NCBI GenBank assembly: GCA_021766785.1 | Contig: JAICBP010000084.1 | Location: forward strand, 64,944 to 128,943 | Origin: Sulfurimonas sp. endosymbiont of Alviniconcha boucheti | Lineage (GTDB): Bacteria; Campylobacterota; Campylobacteria; Campylobacterales; Sulfurimonadaceae | Direction of reading: 5' to 3' | Length of the DNA stretch: 64,000 bases | Shown here: one piece after another, positions 9,758-20,388 of the stretch | Position numbering within the stretch: position 1 is the stretch's first letter | Layout of the letters: each line of letters opens with the position of its first letter | The notes under the pieces: generated by a model | Told to the model about the DNA's origin: nothing | Database searches by the model: none | Seen by the model: only the letters and a program-made list of their open reading frames with translations | Program-made: the position numbers and the translations under genes

Positions 9758-11991
9758 AATCTTTGTCCCATTGTAAAAGCAAAGCTTGATAGTTTATCAC
9801 CTTTTTGCTTATTAAGTGGTGCTGCCAACATAACCTGAATTGCTCCAATAGGAGAGAACCATTCAATACCAGCACCATAACCTCCACGAGAAATTTCAGA
9901 GATAGAGCCATCTCCAATAAATCCCCAATCTACAAAAGTCACTAAACGCATCTTTGCTTTTGGGATAAGAGGCATACTAAGTTCTAATGAGTTAGAAAAT
10001 GTTTTTTCACCACCCCTACGATGAGTAACACCCTCATCATCCACTATAGTAGGAGAGAGGGAGTAGGACTGGTACCCTCTTACACTACCGATACCACCCA
10101 TATAGAACTTTTCTGCAAGTGGAATATTTCCTGTATCTACAATAATATTCAAACGAGCCTTATATCTAAAGATGGCATCAAATCCAAATATATCTTCAAG
10201 CCCAGAATACTTACTAAATTTCGTACGAGACTTTAAAAAATTAGCCTCTGCCCCAATACCTGATTTTTCAAAACTTTGTGAGAGTTCAAATCCCTTACGA
10301 GGTAAATAAAAGTCATCTGTATTATCCCATTTACCACTTACTGTTACTCCACTTTTAGTGTAATTTTCAAAGTAAAATGTATCAGTAGAAGTTAAACTAG
10401 TATTTTCATCAAATTTATATGCATTTTCAGAAAATCCATAGCCAATATATCCACTAATGAAACGTGAAAATTTATATCCCGTGCCTATACTTATACCATT
10501 CGTAAGTACACTATAGTCGTTATAAACATAAGAGGAGTGATAGACAGAGAAGTTTCCACTAAAATCACTATCATTTAATTTAGGGTTAGAAATATTAAAT
10601 GAATAAGAGTTATTTGTTTGAGATTTTTCTGCCTTTATCCCTACATTTATTCCTGAACCAAAAACATTTCTATCATTCATACCAATACTTATTAATATAC
10701 CACCATAAGATCCATAACCACCACCTAACTGAATATTTCCAGTTGGAGCTTCTTTAAGTTTAACAATAAGATCCATCTCATGATTGTTTATACGTTTTTC
10801 TTCTATCGTAGTTCCATCAAAAAAGCCTAAACGTCCTAAAGCATTACGTGAGTCTTGTAAATCTGTAAAAGAGTACATATCTCCTGGTCCAAGGTAGAGT
10901 TCACGTCGAATAATCCTATCAAGTGTTCTCATATTTCCAGAGATAACAACATCACGGATTTTTACTTTTTCTCCTGGTGTTACTCTAAAAACTACTTCTA
11001 CTGTATGCTCTTTTTTATTTTTCTTTAAATCAGGAATAACCTGAACAAAAGCATAACTTTTATCTGCTATGAGTCTCTTTATTCGGCTAGCATCTTCTCT
11101 AAAAGATTTTATATTAAAGATCTCCCCCTTTTTTAAAGAGATCAACTCTTTTAAACGTGCATTATCAATAACTTCTTTAGACTGAGATAGAGATATTTTA
11201 CTTATTGTATATTGTTCTCCCTCTTTTATCTGGTAACTCATATCTGCAGTATAGTGATTAAAATTTACTCTTACAAATGGAGATGCAACCTTTGCATCAA
11301 GATATCCATGTTGCATGTAATAATCACGAATACGAAGGTTATCATACTCTAAATCCCCAAGAGACATCTTTCCTTCATTACGCCCCCAAAACCATCCCAT
11401 AAATTGGTGTTGTTTATTTACTATAACACTATCAAATTCATCACTATCTAATCCATAAACGCCACTATAATTAAGTCTTTTAATAATAATTTTTTCACCC
11501 TCATTTACCACAAAAGTTACTCGAATACTTCCATTTTCAAGATACTCAGTCTGAACCTCTACAACAGAGTCTATCTTTCCCTCTTGAGAGATGGCGTTTA
11601 CTATTCTTTTTTTAGCATCTTCTAGAACTTCTTCATCATAAAGTGTTCCCTTCTTTATTTGAATAACACTCTCTCTAATATCTTCATCATTCTCTTTCCA
11701 ACCTTTAAGCTCTACCTTTGAGATAATTGCTTTTTCTTTAAAGTAAAAAGTTAATGTTGTACCTTCTATCTCAACCCATACATCATTAAAATAACCTTGA
11801 TTAAAATATGTTTTCACAGCTTTATCAACTATCTCCATTGTGACATCATCACCCTCTTCAAAGTCTATCATACGTAGAGCAACTGGCTTAGAGATATGTA
11901 CCATTCCATTATAATGAATATGTTCTATTTTTTGTGCGAAAAGAGGAAAATAGAAGAAAAGAGTAAAAAAGAGTGTGGCAAAAATTTTCAT
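9754..11991 (-). CDS. bamA: Outer membrane protein assembly factor
   Basis: POTRA repeats and C-terminal barrel, GGIGSVRGYQ motif, terminal Phe (MGQRF). Confidence 0.95.
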   Translation of the reverse strand: MKIFATLFFTLFFYFPLFAQKIEHIHYNGMVHISKPVALRMIDFEEGDDVTMEIVDKAVKTYFNQGYFNDVWVEIEGTTLTFYFKEKAIISKVELKGWKENDEDIRESVIQIKKGTLYDEEVLEDAKKRIVNAISQEGKIDSVVEVQTEYLENGSIRVTFVVNEGEKIIIKRLNYSGVYGLDSDEFDSVIVNKQHQFMGWFWGRNEGKMSLGDLEYDNLRIRDYYMQHGYLDAKVASPFVRVNFNHYTADMSYQIKEGEQYTISKISLSQSKEVIDNARLKELISLKKGEIFNIKSFREDASRIKRLIADKSYAFVQVIPDLKKNKKEHTVEVVFRVTPGEKVKIRDVVISGNMRTLDRIIRRELYLGPGDMYSFTDLQDSRNALGRLGFFDGTTIEEKRINNHEMDLIVKLKEAPTGNIQLGGGYGSYGGILISIGMNDRNVFGSGINVGIKAEKSQTNNSYSFNISNPKLNDSDFSGNFSVYHSSYVYNDYSVLTNGISIGTGYKFSRFISGYIGYGFSENAYKFDENTSLTSTDTFYFENYTKSGVTVSGKWDNTDDFYLPRKGFELSQSFEKSGIGAEANFLKSRTKFSKYSGLEDIFGFDAIFRYKARLNIIVDTGNIPLAEKFYMGGIGSVRGYQSYSLSPTIVDDEGVTHRRGGEKTFSNSLELSMPLIPKAKMRLVTFVDWGFIGDGSISEISRGGYGAGIEWFSPIGAIQVMLAAPLNKQKGDKLSSFAFTMGQRF

Positions 11992-12085
11992 TAAAGTTCC
12001 ATAAGTAAATATAAGAGAAGATTTTACCCATTATGAAGTTAATCTAGGGTAAATTAAGTATAATTTTACAAATAAAAGCAGAGAT

Positions 12086-12922
12086 ATGAAAATGAATATA
12101 GCAATTATAGGTTTAGGACTTATGGGAGGCTCTCTTGCCATGAGTCTTAAAAAACAGAAATATGTAGAAAAAATAGTTGGTTATGACCATAACAAAAAGC
12201 ATACAAAACAGGCTATAGAACTAGACTTAGTAGATGAAATAGTCTCATTTGAAATGCTTAAAAAAGCAGATGTAATATTTCTTGCTATCCCTGTTGATGG
12301 GCTTATTGCCACTCTTCATAAACTTACTGATATTGATAAAAGTACAACCATCATAGATCTTGGAAGTACTAAGCAGAAGATAGTAGAGAGTGTTCCAACA
12401 GTTATACGAAAAAACTTTGTTGCTGCACATCCAATGACTGGTACAGAGAACTTTGGTCCACTCGCAGCTATTGATGGACTCTATGATGATAAAGTAGTTG
12501 TTCTTTGTGATCTTGAAGATAGTGGAAAACATCAAGCAGATGTAGCAAAAAAAATCTTTAGATCTTTAAATATGAAAAAAACATATATGAAATCTCATGA
12601 GCATGATCGTCATGCAGCATTTATCTCTCATATGCCCCATGCTGTTTCTTATGCCATAGCAAATACTGTTATGCGACAAGAGAATAAGCATAACATCTTA
12701 GCACTTGCTGCTGGTGGATACCGTTCTATGAGCCGTTTAGCGAAGAGTTCCCCTTATATGTGGGAAGATATTTTTAGACAGAACAAGTCCAATCTCTTAG
12801 AGTCTATTACTCTCTTTCAAGAGGAGTTGGATCAGCTCAAAACTGCCATAGAAAATGATGACTGGCAAAGAGTCCATCAAGAGATGGAAGATGCCAACAA
12901 ACTTTACGATATTCTCGACTAA
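12086..12922 (+). CDS. tyrA: Prephenate dehydrogenase
   Basis: IAIIGLGLMGGSLAM, DLGSTKQKIV, AAHPMTGTENFGP motifs. Confidence 0.92.
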   Translation: MKMNIAIIGLGLMGGSLAMSLKKQKYVEKIVGYDHNKKHTKQAIELDLVDEIVSFEMLKKADVIFLAIPVDGLIATLHKLTDIDKSTTIIDLGSTKQKIVESVPTVIRKNFVAAHPMTGTENFGPLAAIDGLYDDKVVVLCDLEDSGKHQADVAKKIFRSLNMKKTYMKSHEHDRHAAFISHMPHAVSYAIANTVMRQENKHNILALAAGGYRSMSRLAKSSPYMWEDIFRQNKSNLLESITLFQEELDQLKTAIENDDWQRVHQEMEDANKLYDILD

Positions 12923-14361
12923 ATAAGGCTATATCGATGAAGTAACTCTTTAAGAAGTTTTTTGTCAAGAGTCTCTTTACTTTTACTATAAATATTTTCC
13001 TCTAATATTTGGACTACCTCTGCTACATCTTTATCATTATCCTTATATGGCAGAAGCTTTACAAGTAGAAGTTTTTCATCTCTTATATCAAATTTTTTTG
13101 ATCTACTTTGTCTTAATTTTGGTTGAAAAAGCATAAAAACTATACCAATAAGTAATCCTGACAAAAAGGCGAAAGAGATATAAAAGTAGTTATACTTTTC
13201 AACTACAACTTCTTTTGTAGATGGTTCTACTTTTACACCACTATGTGTCGTATTTGTATCTCTTTTTACCTTAAGTACTGGAGTAGTTTTTAAAGAGCCA
13301 TTTACTTTTATTTTTATAGGTTCTGTTTCTATTTTTTTCACTTGTTCTGTTTCTATATCAAAGTAAATAAGTTCAAATGCGGGAATAGTAAAATCTTTAT
13401 CACCTACAAAAACTAACTTTTGATGCAGTCTATTTTGTTGAAGCTCTATTTTCTCATCAAATACATTAACACCAACTATATAAGGTTTAAAACTCTCTAT
13501 ATCCTCTAAATTTCCATTACCTTGAACTTCTACAATCAGATTAACCGCTTCATTTGCATGTACCTCTGTTTTCTCTACTCTTGCAGATATAGTAAAATCA
13601 CCTACTATCTTTACATTATTTGGCAATGCTTTTGCGCTAATCTCAATATTGTTTGAACTATAGGTTTTCCAATGCACTTGAGGTATGAGTCTTCCCCAGT
13701 TATTACCCCCTACTCTTGTAGCAATTTTAAGTTTTGCCTTCTCCACTACAAGTTTTCCAGCTCTTTGTGGTGCTAATTTATAAAGAATCTTTGTTGTGAT
13801 AAACTCTGACTCTTCATATCTTATCGGCCTACTTTCAGACTTTTTCCAAAAACCTTTAAACTCAGGAGCTATAAATTTACTAGCATCTGCCTCTGCACCT
13901 TTTTTCTCTCTTACAAGAAGTGCTACGGTAAAAGGCTCACCTACATAGAGCTCTTTTTTATCTGTCTTCAAAGTGAGGCTAAAGTCAGCATTTGGATCAC
14001 GTTCCATCTTTTTGACACGAAGATTAATACTATTTGACTTTTCTAATTTTCCATCTACTTCCACCTCTACAGAAGGAATAACACAACTCTTTGTAGGTGT
14101 AAACTCATACATTAGTATATAATCTTTTGAATAGTGTCCATTTATCAATTGTGTACTTGTTTGTGAACCTGTTGATATGATCTCATTACCACATATATCT
14201 GTCAAATTAGGTTTATGGAAACTACTCCCTGATATATTTAGTGTATAAGTGGCATTCTCCCCCTCATATACAACACTCGGATTTACATTTGCAACTATTT
14301 TAGCAAAACTTGTAGTCGTTAATAACAGTAAAAATAGTACTGTTTTACCAAGGTTTTTCAT
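12919..14361 (-). CDS. batD: BatD-like protein
   Basis: 480 aa, signal peptide, FTVALLVREKKGAEADASKF, C-terminal TM; last gene of a Bat cluster. Confidence 0.8.
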   Translation of the reverse strand: MKNLGKTVLFLLLLTTTSFAKIVANVNPSVVYEGENATYTLNISGSSFHKPNLTDICGNEIISTGSQTSTQLINGHYSKDYILMYEFTPTKSCVIPSVEVEVDGKLEKSNSINLRVKKMERDPNADFSLTLKTDKKELYVGEPFTVALLVREKKGAEADASKFIAPEFKGFWKKSESRPIRYEESEFITTKILYKLAPQRAGKLVVEKAKLKIATRVGGNNWGRLIPQVHWKTYSSNNIEISAKALPNNVKIVGDFTISARVEKTEVHANEAVNLIVEVQGNGNLEDIESFKPYIVGVNVFDEKIELQQNRLHQKLVFVGDKDFTIPAFELIYFDIETEQVKKIETEPIKIKVNGSLKTTPVLKVKRDTNTTHSGVKVEPSTKEVVVEKYNYFYISFAFLSGLLIGIVFMLFQPKLRQSRSKKFDIRDEKLLLVKLLPYKDNDKDVAEVVQILEENIYSKSKETLDKKLLKELLHRYSLI

Positions 14362-16123
14362 CTAAATTCTCCTCTACTTTATCTTTTTTATTAAGTCTAT
14401 AAAGAAAAGTTCTTTGGTTTTTTTGTAATTTTTTAAGCCACTTTTTCTCTTCCTCCTTGCTCATCTTCATCCCTTTTTTATCTTGAGCCTCTTGTGGCTT
14501 AACTGTTGTATTATTCTCTTTTAACTTCTGAGCTTTATTCTTCTCTTGCTCTTTTTTCTTATCCTCTTTGTTTTTTTGCTTCTCATTTTTCTTCTGCTTA
14601 TCCTCACTCTTTTTATCCGATTTATTTTTATTTTGTGACTCTTTTTTATCCTTATTCTTTTCTTTGTCACCATTTTTCTTTTGATCTTTGTCCTTTTTTT
14701 GTTTCTGCTTTTGCTGCTTTTGCTTCTGCTCTTTAAGTGCTTTTTTAACAGCTTCTAAATTTTCTCTAGTCTCTTTATCCTCATGAATTTTAAGCGACTC
14801 TTCATAAGCTTTTATAGCCTTTTGTAGTCCCTCTTTCTCATGAGATTTTACATATGCATTTCCCAAGTTTGCATATTTTTTTGCTCTCATATTTTTATCA
14901 TCAAAAACAGCCTTCTTATAGTTTTTTATCGCTTCTTTATATCTACCTTGCTTATATAAAGTGTTCGCAATATTATAATTTACTTCTGCATTTTTAGATC
15001 TGTTTTTATATCTTTCATAAATCTTTTGTGACTTCTCATAAGATCCAGACTCATACGCCTTCTTCGCCTCATCAAGCTTCATAAAGTCAAGTACATTCGC
15101 ATGAACTGCTGATGCCTGACCCATCATCACAGCTACAAAAAAGAGAACTGGAAGATGTACACTCTTACGTTTACTCATTGAAGATGTTGCAAAAAGAAGA
15201 AGAAAGAGTGCTAAACCCAATGGATAGTAAAAGAGTGGAATAAAACGTTTTATCTCTTGAGATTTAAGAACCTTTTTTTTACTATGAGACTCTATCTCAT
15301 GAAGCATCATTTTTATATCCTTATCTGAGTTGACACTCTCTATATAAACGCCACTAGTGCTTGTTGCTAGTTTACTAATAGCAGGATTGAGTTTTGAGAT
15401 TATAACACTCCCATTTTGCTTTATAAAAGTACCATCTGCTTTTTTTATTGGAGCACCTTTATCTGTTGCAACACCTAAAACAAAAATAGTAATATGATGC
15501 TCCTTTGCAAAACGTATCTCTTCACTAAAGTCACTCTTATCTCCACCATCGCTTAATATAAGTAAATAGCGTTTAGATTTATCTTTAATGCTCTGGTCAA
15601 CTACTTTAAGCATTGAGAGAAGATTTGTGCCTTTCTCTGTAATAGAATCAGTACTGAGTGAACCAAGCAAAAAACTTACAGCAGCAGTATCAAAACTCAA
15701 AGGCGAAACAAGATAGGAGTTTTTTGCAAAAGCTATGATACCTATTCTCTCTGTTGGAGCTTCATGGAGTAGTGTAAGTATTTTTTGTTTTGCAAGTTTT
15801 AAACGATTAGGATAGAGATCTTCTGCAAGCATAGAGTCACTAATATCTAATGCAATCATAATATCTACACTTTTTGCTTTTACTTCAACTTTTCCATCAT
15901 TAATTACTGGTCCAGCCAAGGAGATCACTACAAGTATCCCTATAAGGAAAAAAAGTCCATTTCTTGCACGTAGTGTCAAAGTATTTGTAGATACACGAAG
16001 TCTATTCATAACTTCTAAAGAGAAAAAACTCTCTTGTACGCCTTTTTGTGTAAGTAAAAGTCCAAAGAGTATAAACATAGGCGGCAACATATAGTAAAAA
16101 AATTCTGGATGTAAAAAATGCAT
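14345..16123 (-). CDS. BatB-BatC-like fusion: VWA domain + TPR + Lys/Gln-rich C-terminus
   Basis: MIDAS DISDSMLAEDLYPNRL, then TPR units (YKQGRYKEAIKNYKKAV) and a long low-complexity KEQKQKQQKQ tail. Confidence 0.85.
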   Translation of the reverse strand: MHFLHPEFFYYMLPPMFILFGLLLTQKGVQESFFSLEVMNRLRVSTNTLTLRARNGLFFLIGILVVISLAGPVINDGKVEVKAKSVDIMIALDISDSMLAEDLYPNRLKLAKQKILTLLHEAPTERIGIIAFAKNSYLVSPLSFDTAAVSFLLGSLSTDSITEKGTNLLSMLKVVDQSIKDKSKRYLLILSDGGDKSDFSEEIRFAKEHHITIFVLGVATDKGAPIKKADGTFIKQNGSVIISKLNPAISKLATSTSGVYIESVNSDKDIKMMLHEIESHSKKKVLKSQEIKRFIPLFYYPLGLALFLLLFATSSMSKRKSVHLPVLFFVAVMMGQASAVHANVLDFMKLDEAKKAYESGSYEKSQKIYERYKNRSKNAEVNYNIANTLYKQGRYKEAIKNYKKAVFDDKNMRAKKYANLGNAYVKSHEKEGLQKAIKAYEESLKIHEDKETRENLEAVKKALKEQKQKQQKQKQKKDKDQKKNGDKEKNKDKKESQNKNKSDKKSEDKQKKNEKQKNKEDKKKEQEKNKAQKLKENNTTVKPQEAQDKKGMKMSKEEEKKWLKKLQKNQRTFLYRLNKKDKVEENLDEKPW

Positions 16124-17053
16124 TTAATAACTCCCGCGTTTATTTCTAAGATAGACATAGAGCATCAATGATAATAGTCCTATAAAGAGTGGATAGAAGT
16201 AGTAGTAGTGGAGATTATTGTATGTTTCTGCCTTGATCTCTACTTTTTCAAGTTCATCTATTTTTTTATATACTTCTTTAAGCTCATTGGCACTTGAAGC
16301 ACCAAACGCCACACCACCTGTCTCTTTTGCAATCTTTAAAAGGACATTTGCATTGTACTCATTTGCATTACCTATACCAATTGGGTAAACTTTTACACCC
16401 TCTCTTTTAGCGATATCTAGTGCAATATCAAGAGGAATTTTATCCACTCCAGCAGTTGAAAAACCATCAGTCAAGAGTATAGCTACTTTTGATTTTGATT
16501 TACTCATCTTTAACAAATTAGCTCCCTGTGCGAGTGATTCATAAAGAGAGGTATATTTTCCAGCCATACCAACACTCAACTGTGAAACTATTTTCGAGAG
16601 AATATTTTTATCATAAGTTAAAGGTGATGCTATAAAAGAGTAAGCACCAAAAACCACAAGTCCCATGTTGTCATTTTTACGTTGAGAGATAAAGTCACGG
16701 ACTATATCTTTTACCACATCAAAACGGCTTACAGTAGGATTGTATTTATCAAACCCTCTTGATCGCATTGACTCAGAGGCATCAAGTATAAGTGCTATTT
16801 CATGCCCTTTTTTTGGCTCAATTTCAAAGGCTTCATCTTTTACAGGAGACATAAGGGCAAGTATCATCATCACAATAGCTATCCATTTTAGTAAAAAAAG
16901 AAGTTTAGAAGAGACTATACTCTGCTTCATAAACTGTTGAGTATGAGGAAAGTAAAGCGAAGATAGACGCATACGACAGAGTGTTTCACACGCTATAAAG
17001 AAGAAGATAACAGCAAGTATCTTTGGAAATTCAAAGTAAAGACCATCAAACAT
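16124..17053 (-). CDS. batA: BatA-like VWA domain protein
   Basis: 309 aa, MIDAS LILDASESMRS, TM segments at both ends. Confidence 0.85.
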   Translation of the reverse strand: MFDGLYFEFPKILAVIFFFIACETLCRMRLSSLYFPHTQQFMKQSIVSSKLLFLLKWIAIVMMILALMSPVKDEAFEIEPKKGHEIALILDASESMRSRGFDKYNPTVSRFDVVKDIVRDFISQRKNDNMGLVVFGAYSFIASPLTYDKNILSKIVSQLSVGMAGKYTSLYESLAQGANLLKMSKSKSKVAILLTDGFSTAGVDKIPLDIALDIAKREGVKVYPIGIGNANEYNANVLLKIAKETGGVAFGASSANELKEVYKKIDELEKVEIKAETYNNLHYYYFYPLFIGLLSLMLYVYLRNKRGSY

Positions 17054-17480
17054 CGATAAGTCCTAAATAATTTTCAAAAAGGTGTTTACTCTCATTGCTA
17101 AATGCAGATACCTCTTTTTTGTACTTATACGATTCTAAATCCTCTACAAGAAGAGCAAAAAATTGCTCATGTCTTAAAGTGTCATTTTTAAAAGTACTCC
17201 CGAGTTGTGTTATCTCATATGCCGCTTTTTTAGCATCACTAAAATCTATACTACCTAGAAGTTTTCTATGCTCTTTACGTATATTAAACTTTTTTCTATT
17301 TTGCAAATACTTATATAGAAGATACAATATTGCAAGCAAAATAACTAATCCAAAAATAACCAAAGCAGTAAAATAATACAAAGAGTACTCTTGTATTTCT
17401 ACTAATCCTTTTATGTCATGTATTGGGATCTCTTTAGCTTGTGCTATATTATTCATACTAGCCATCTCAACGCCCCTCAA
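17046..17480 (-). CDS. Hypothetical Bat-operon membrane protein
   Basis: 144 aa with one TM helix, located between DUF58 and BatA genes and overlapping both. Confidence 0.7.
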   Translation of the reverse strand: MRGVEMASMNNIAQAKEIPIHDIKGLVEIQEYSLYYFTALVIFGLVILLAILYLLYKYLQNRKKFNIRKEHRKLLGSIDFSDAKKAAYEITQLGSTFKNDTLRHEQFFALLVEDLESYKYKKEVSAFSNESKHLFENYLGLIDV

Positions 17481-18297
17481 ACAATCTACGAAGTGCTACA
17501 CTAACATTTGCATCTGTATAGACCTTTGTAAAACGAATCTTATTTTTTCTAAAAACTCTATAGAGTTCTCTATCATGCTCTTGCACTTTTTTTGCATAAC
17601 TATCTACACTAGAGCTATTAAAATCACCTTCAAGTACAGCCCCACTCTCAGGATCTACAAGAGAAGAAAATCCCATTTTTGGTGGTCTCTCTTCTAAATG
17701 ATCTCTCACAATCAGAGCAATTACCTCATGTTTTTTTGCTAGAATTTTAAAATCAGGGATCTCAAAAAAATCACCCACTACCAGGATAAGAGACTTACGC
17801 TTAAGTCTCCTATAAAGAGTATCTGCAATGAACTTGAAATCTACTTTTTTGTTCAGAGCATCAAAGGAGAGAATCTCCTCTACACTCTTATGAATTTGGT
17901 AGATTCTTTTACTAGGCTTTTTATGAGATTCTAATTTATCTGTAAAAATATAAGAGCTAAGTAGATCACCATTTTTAAGTGTTGAAAAACCTAATAGTGC
18001 CACAACTTCAGCTATTATATCTTGTTTAAATTTGTGAGAGCCAAAATATACACTTCCATTAAGTACTGAAGCTATGACAACATTAAGCTCACGCTCTTCA
18101 CGAAATATTTTAATAAAGGGTTTTTGAAGTTTTGCAGTAATATTCCAATCAATATGGCGGATATCATCCCCAGGCATATACTCTCGAAGCTCAATGAAAT
18201 CATACCCCTCCCCTTGAAATATAGAGGGGTTACTTCCTACCATTTCTGAAAAAACTTGACGACGAGCTCTAACTAAAATTTTCTTTAATTTACTCAT
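17467..18297 (-). CDS. DUF58 domain protein
   Basis: GEGYDFIELREYMPGDDIRHIDWNITAKLQKPFIKIFREERE is a hallmark DUF58 segment. Confidence 0.93.
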   Translation of the reverse strand: MSKLKKILVRARRQVFSEMVGSNPSIFQGEGYDFIELREYMPGDDIRHIDWNITAKLQKPFIKIFREERELNVVIASVLNGSVYFGSHKFKQDIIAEVVALLGFSTLKNGDLLSSYIFTDKLESHKKPSKRIYQIHKSVEEILSFDALNKKVDFKFIADTLYRRLKRKSLILVVGDFFEIPDFKILAKKHEVIALIVRDHLEERPPKMGFSSLVDPESGAVLEGDFNSSSVDSYAKKVQEHDRELYRVFRKNKIRFTKVYTDANVSVALRRLFEGR

Positions 18298-18432
18298 ATT
18301 CTTCTATTCCATCTTTGGCTAATTTTCTTGCCAGAAGTATAACCCAGAGTGGTAAATAGGAGGTTACAAGAGTATTGTTGGAAAATTATTTTAGTAGAGG
18401 TGCTCTTAAGTAAATTTAGATAAAATAACAGT

Positions 18433-19707
18433 ATGAATATTCCAACTACTTTACTACAAAATAAAAAAATACTTTTAGGTGTTACAGGTTCTATCGCTGT
18501 CTATAAGTCACTTGAACTTGTTAGACTCTTTGTTAAGGCTGGTGCTGATGTACGAGTTGTCATGAGTGAGAGTGCTAAGAAATTTGTTACACCTCTTACA
18601 TTTGAGACAATAACATCAAATAGAGTCCTTGATGATACGAATGAATCATGGGTCAATGATCACAACCATATAAAAACGACAGATTGGGCGGATATATTTC
18701 TCATCGCCCCTGCAACGGCAAACACTATAGCTAAACTTGCAAACGCCATTGCTGATACTATACTTTTACAGTGTGCACTTGCATTTAGTTCTAAAAAGAT
18801 CTTAGCACCCTCAGCCAATACAAATATGCTAAAGAATCCGATAACACAAGCAAATCTAAAAATGCTAGACATTGCAAACTATACACTGTTAGAGACACAA
18901 ACAAAAGAACTTGCTTGTAAAACTGTCGGTGATGGTGCTATGGCTGAACCTCTCCATATCTTTTGGGCAACAGTTCGTGGACTATTACAAGAGGAGTTTT
19001 GGAGAGATAGACGTGTTATAGTCACAGGTGGTGGAACACGAGAACGCATAGATGATGTAAGATTTATCTCCAACTTTTCAAGTGGTAAAATGGCCTCTGC
19101 TATGGCAACTGCTCTTTACTGCAAAGGTGCTGATGTCAATTTCATAAGTACAAAGTTTGAAAATGAACTCCCTGAAGATCTCTATACTTTAGATGTAGAA
19201 GATAGTGAAGAGATGTATGAGTACCTAACAGACTCTATCCGTATTGCAAAAAAAGGGAAACTCTCTAAAGCTTCACTCCTAAAGGATGAGCAGATTCATC
19301 TTATACAAAAAAAGCCTTATCTCTTTATGGCTGCTGCTGTAAGTGATTATATTCCGGCGTTTAAACAAACAGGAAAACTAAAAAAAGAGATACTCGGTGA
19401 GAGATTTGAACTCAGTTTCCAAAAAAATATAGATATCTTAAGCAATATAGATAAATCAGATATATGTACTCTCGGTTTTAAAGCAGAGATTGATAAGAAG
19501 AGTGCTCTTAATAGTGCAAAGGATATGCTCAAACAAAAGAACTTAGATGCAGTCTGCCTTAATATTTTAGGCGAAGATAATAACTTTGGATCAGAGACAA
19601 ACGCCATAACTTTTATAAGTAAGGAGAAAGAGATTTTTATCCCTATGGATGAGAAACTAAATATAGCATTTGAACTCCTACACTATGCAAAAAAGTTAGA
19701 AGGTTAA
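18433..19707 (+). CDS. coaBC: Bifunctional phosphopantothenoylcysteine decarboxylase/phosphopantothenate-cysteine ligase
   Basis: LLGVTGSIAVYKSLELVR, APATANTIAKLANAIADTIL, VTGGGTRERIDDVRFISNFSSGKM motifs. Confidence 0.95.
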   Translation: MNIPTTLLQNKKILLGVTGSIAVYKSLELVRLFVKAGADVRVVMSESAKKFVTPLTFETITSNRVLDDTNESWVNDHNHIKTTDWADIFLIAPATANTIAKLANAIADTILLQCALAFSSKKILAPSANTNMLKNPITQANLKMLDIANYTLLETQTKELACKTVGDGAMAEPLHIFWATVRGLLQEEFWRDRRVIVTGGGTRERIDDVRFISNFSSGKMASAMATALYCKGADVNFISTKFENELPEDLYTLDVEDSEEMYEYLTDSIRIAKKGKLSKASLLKDEQIHLIQKKPYLFMAAAVSDYIPAFKQTGKLKKEILGERFELSFQKNIDILSNIDKSDICTLGFKAEIDKKSALNSAKDMLKQKNLDAVCLNILGEDNNFGSETNAITFISKEKEIFIPMDEKLNIAFELLHYAKKLEG

Positions 19708-20388
19708 ATGATGAATAGAGCAACACATATCGCAATTATCATGGATGGGAATGGTCGTTGGGCTAAGCTTCAAGGAAAAAAGAGAATCAAAGGTCATGAA
19801 GCGGGTGCTCAAGTTGTAAAGAGTATCACAACATTTTGTTCTAATCATCCAAATATAGAGCGTTTAACCCTCTATGCCTTCTCTACAGAAAACTGGAAAA
19901 GACCGCGTTTGGAAGTAGAGTTTTTGATGAAACTCCTTACCTCTTATCTAAAAGATGAACTTCCACTCTATCTTGAAAATAATGTCCGTTTTGAGCCTAT
20001 TGGTAATCTTAGTCTATTCTCTAAAACGCTACAAAAGACTATCAAGATGGTAGAAGAAAAGACTGCACACTGCGATGGACTTGTCCAATCACTCGCTCTC
20101 AACTATGGTGCAAAAGATGAGATACTCCGTGCTATGAATAGACTCAAGAGTGTTGAAGGAGAGATAACACAAGAGCTATTATCTAAAACTTTAGATTGTA
20201 AACACGATGTTGATCTTCTTATAAGAACAGGAGGGGATCATAGACTCTCTAACTACCTTCTTTGGCAGTCAGCTTATGCAGAACTATTTTTTATAGAGAC
20301 TCTTTGGCCAGATTTTAGAGTAGATGATTTAGAGAAAATCATCAATAAATTTGCAAAAACTGAACGCCGTTTTGGAGGGCTTACATAA
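19708..20388 (+). CDS. uppS: Undecaprenyl diphosphate synthase
   Basis: HIAIIMDGNGRWAK, FSTENWKRP, DLLIRTGGDHRLSNYLLWQSAYAELFF motifs. Confidence 0.96.
   Translation: MMNRATHIAIIMDGNGRWAKLQGKKRIKGHEAGAQVVKSITTFCSNHPNIERLTLYAFSTENWKRPRLEVEFLMKLLTSYLKDELPLYLENNVRFEPIGNLSLFSKTLQKTIKMVEEKTAHCDGLVQSLALNYGAKDEILRAMNRLKSVEGEITQELLSKTLDCKHDVDLLIRTGGDHRLSNYLLWQSAYAELFFIETLWPDFRVDDLEKIINKFAKTERRFGGLT

Noticed and set aside
9636-9917. Minus-strand 93-aa ORF spanning the ppx/bamA junction
   Set aside because: Alternative frame over two confidently called convergent genes; no motif support.
9754-12922. 4-nt tail-to-tail overlaps of convergent genes (ppx/bamA and tyrA/batD)
   Set aside because: Unusual-looking but common in compact Campylobacterota genomes; no further signal.
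14506-14736. Plus-strand 76-aa ORF rich in Phe/Ser/Tyr
   Set aside because: Antisense of the Lys/Gln-rich tail of the BatB/C fusion; composition artefact.
14470-14740. Repeat-like CTTTTTCTT/TTTGCTTCTG tracts suggesting a tandem repeat or CRISPR-like array
   Set aside because: Irregular spacing and fully explained by Lys/Gln/Glu low-complexity coding; no conserved repeat/spacer structure.
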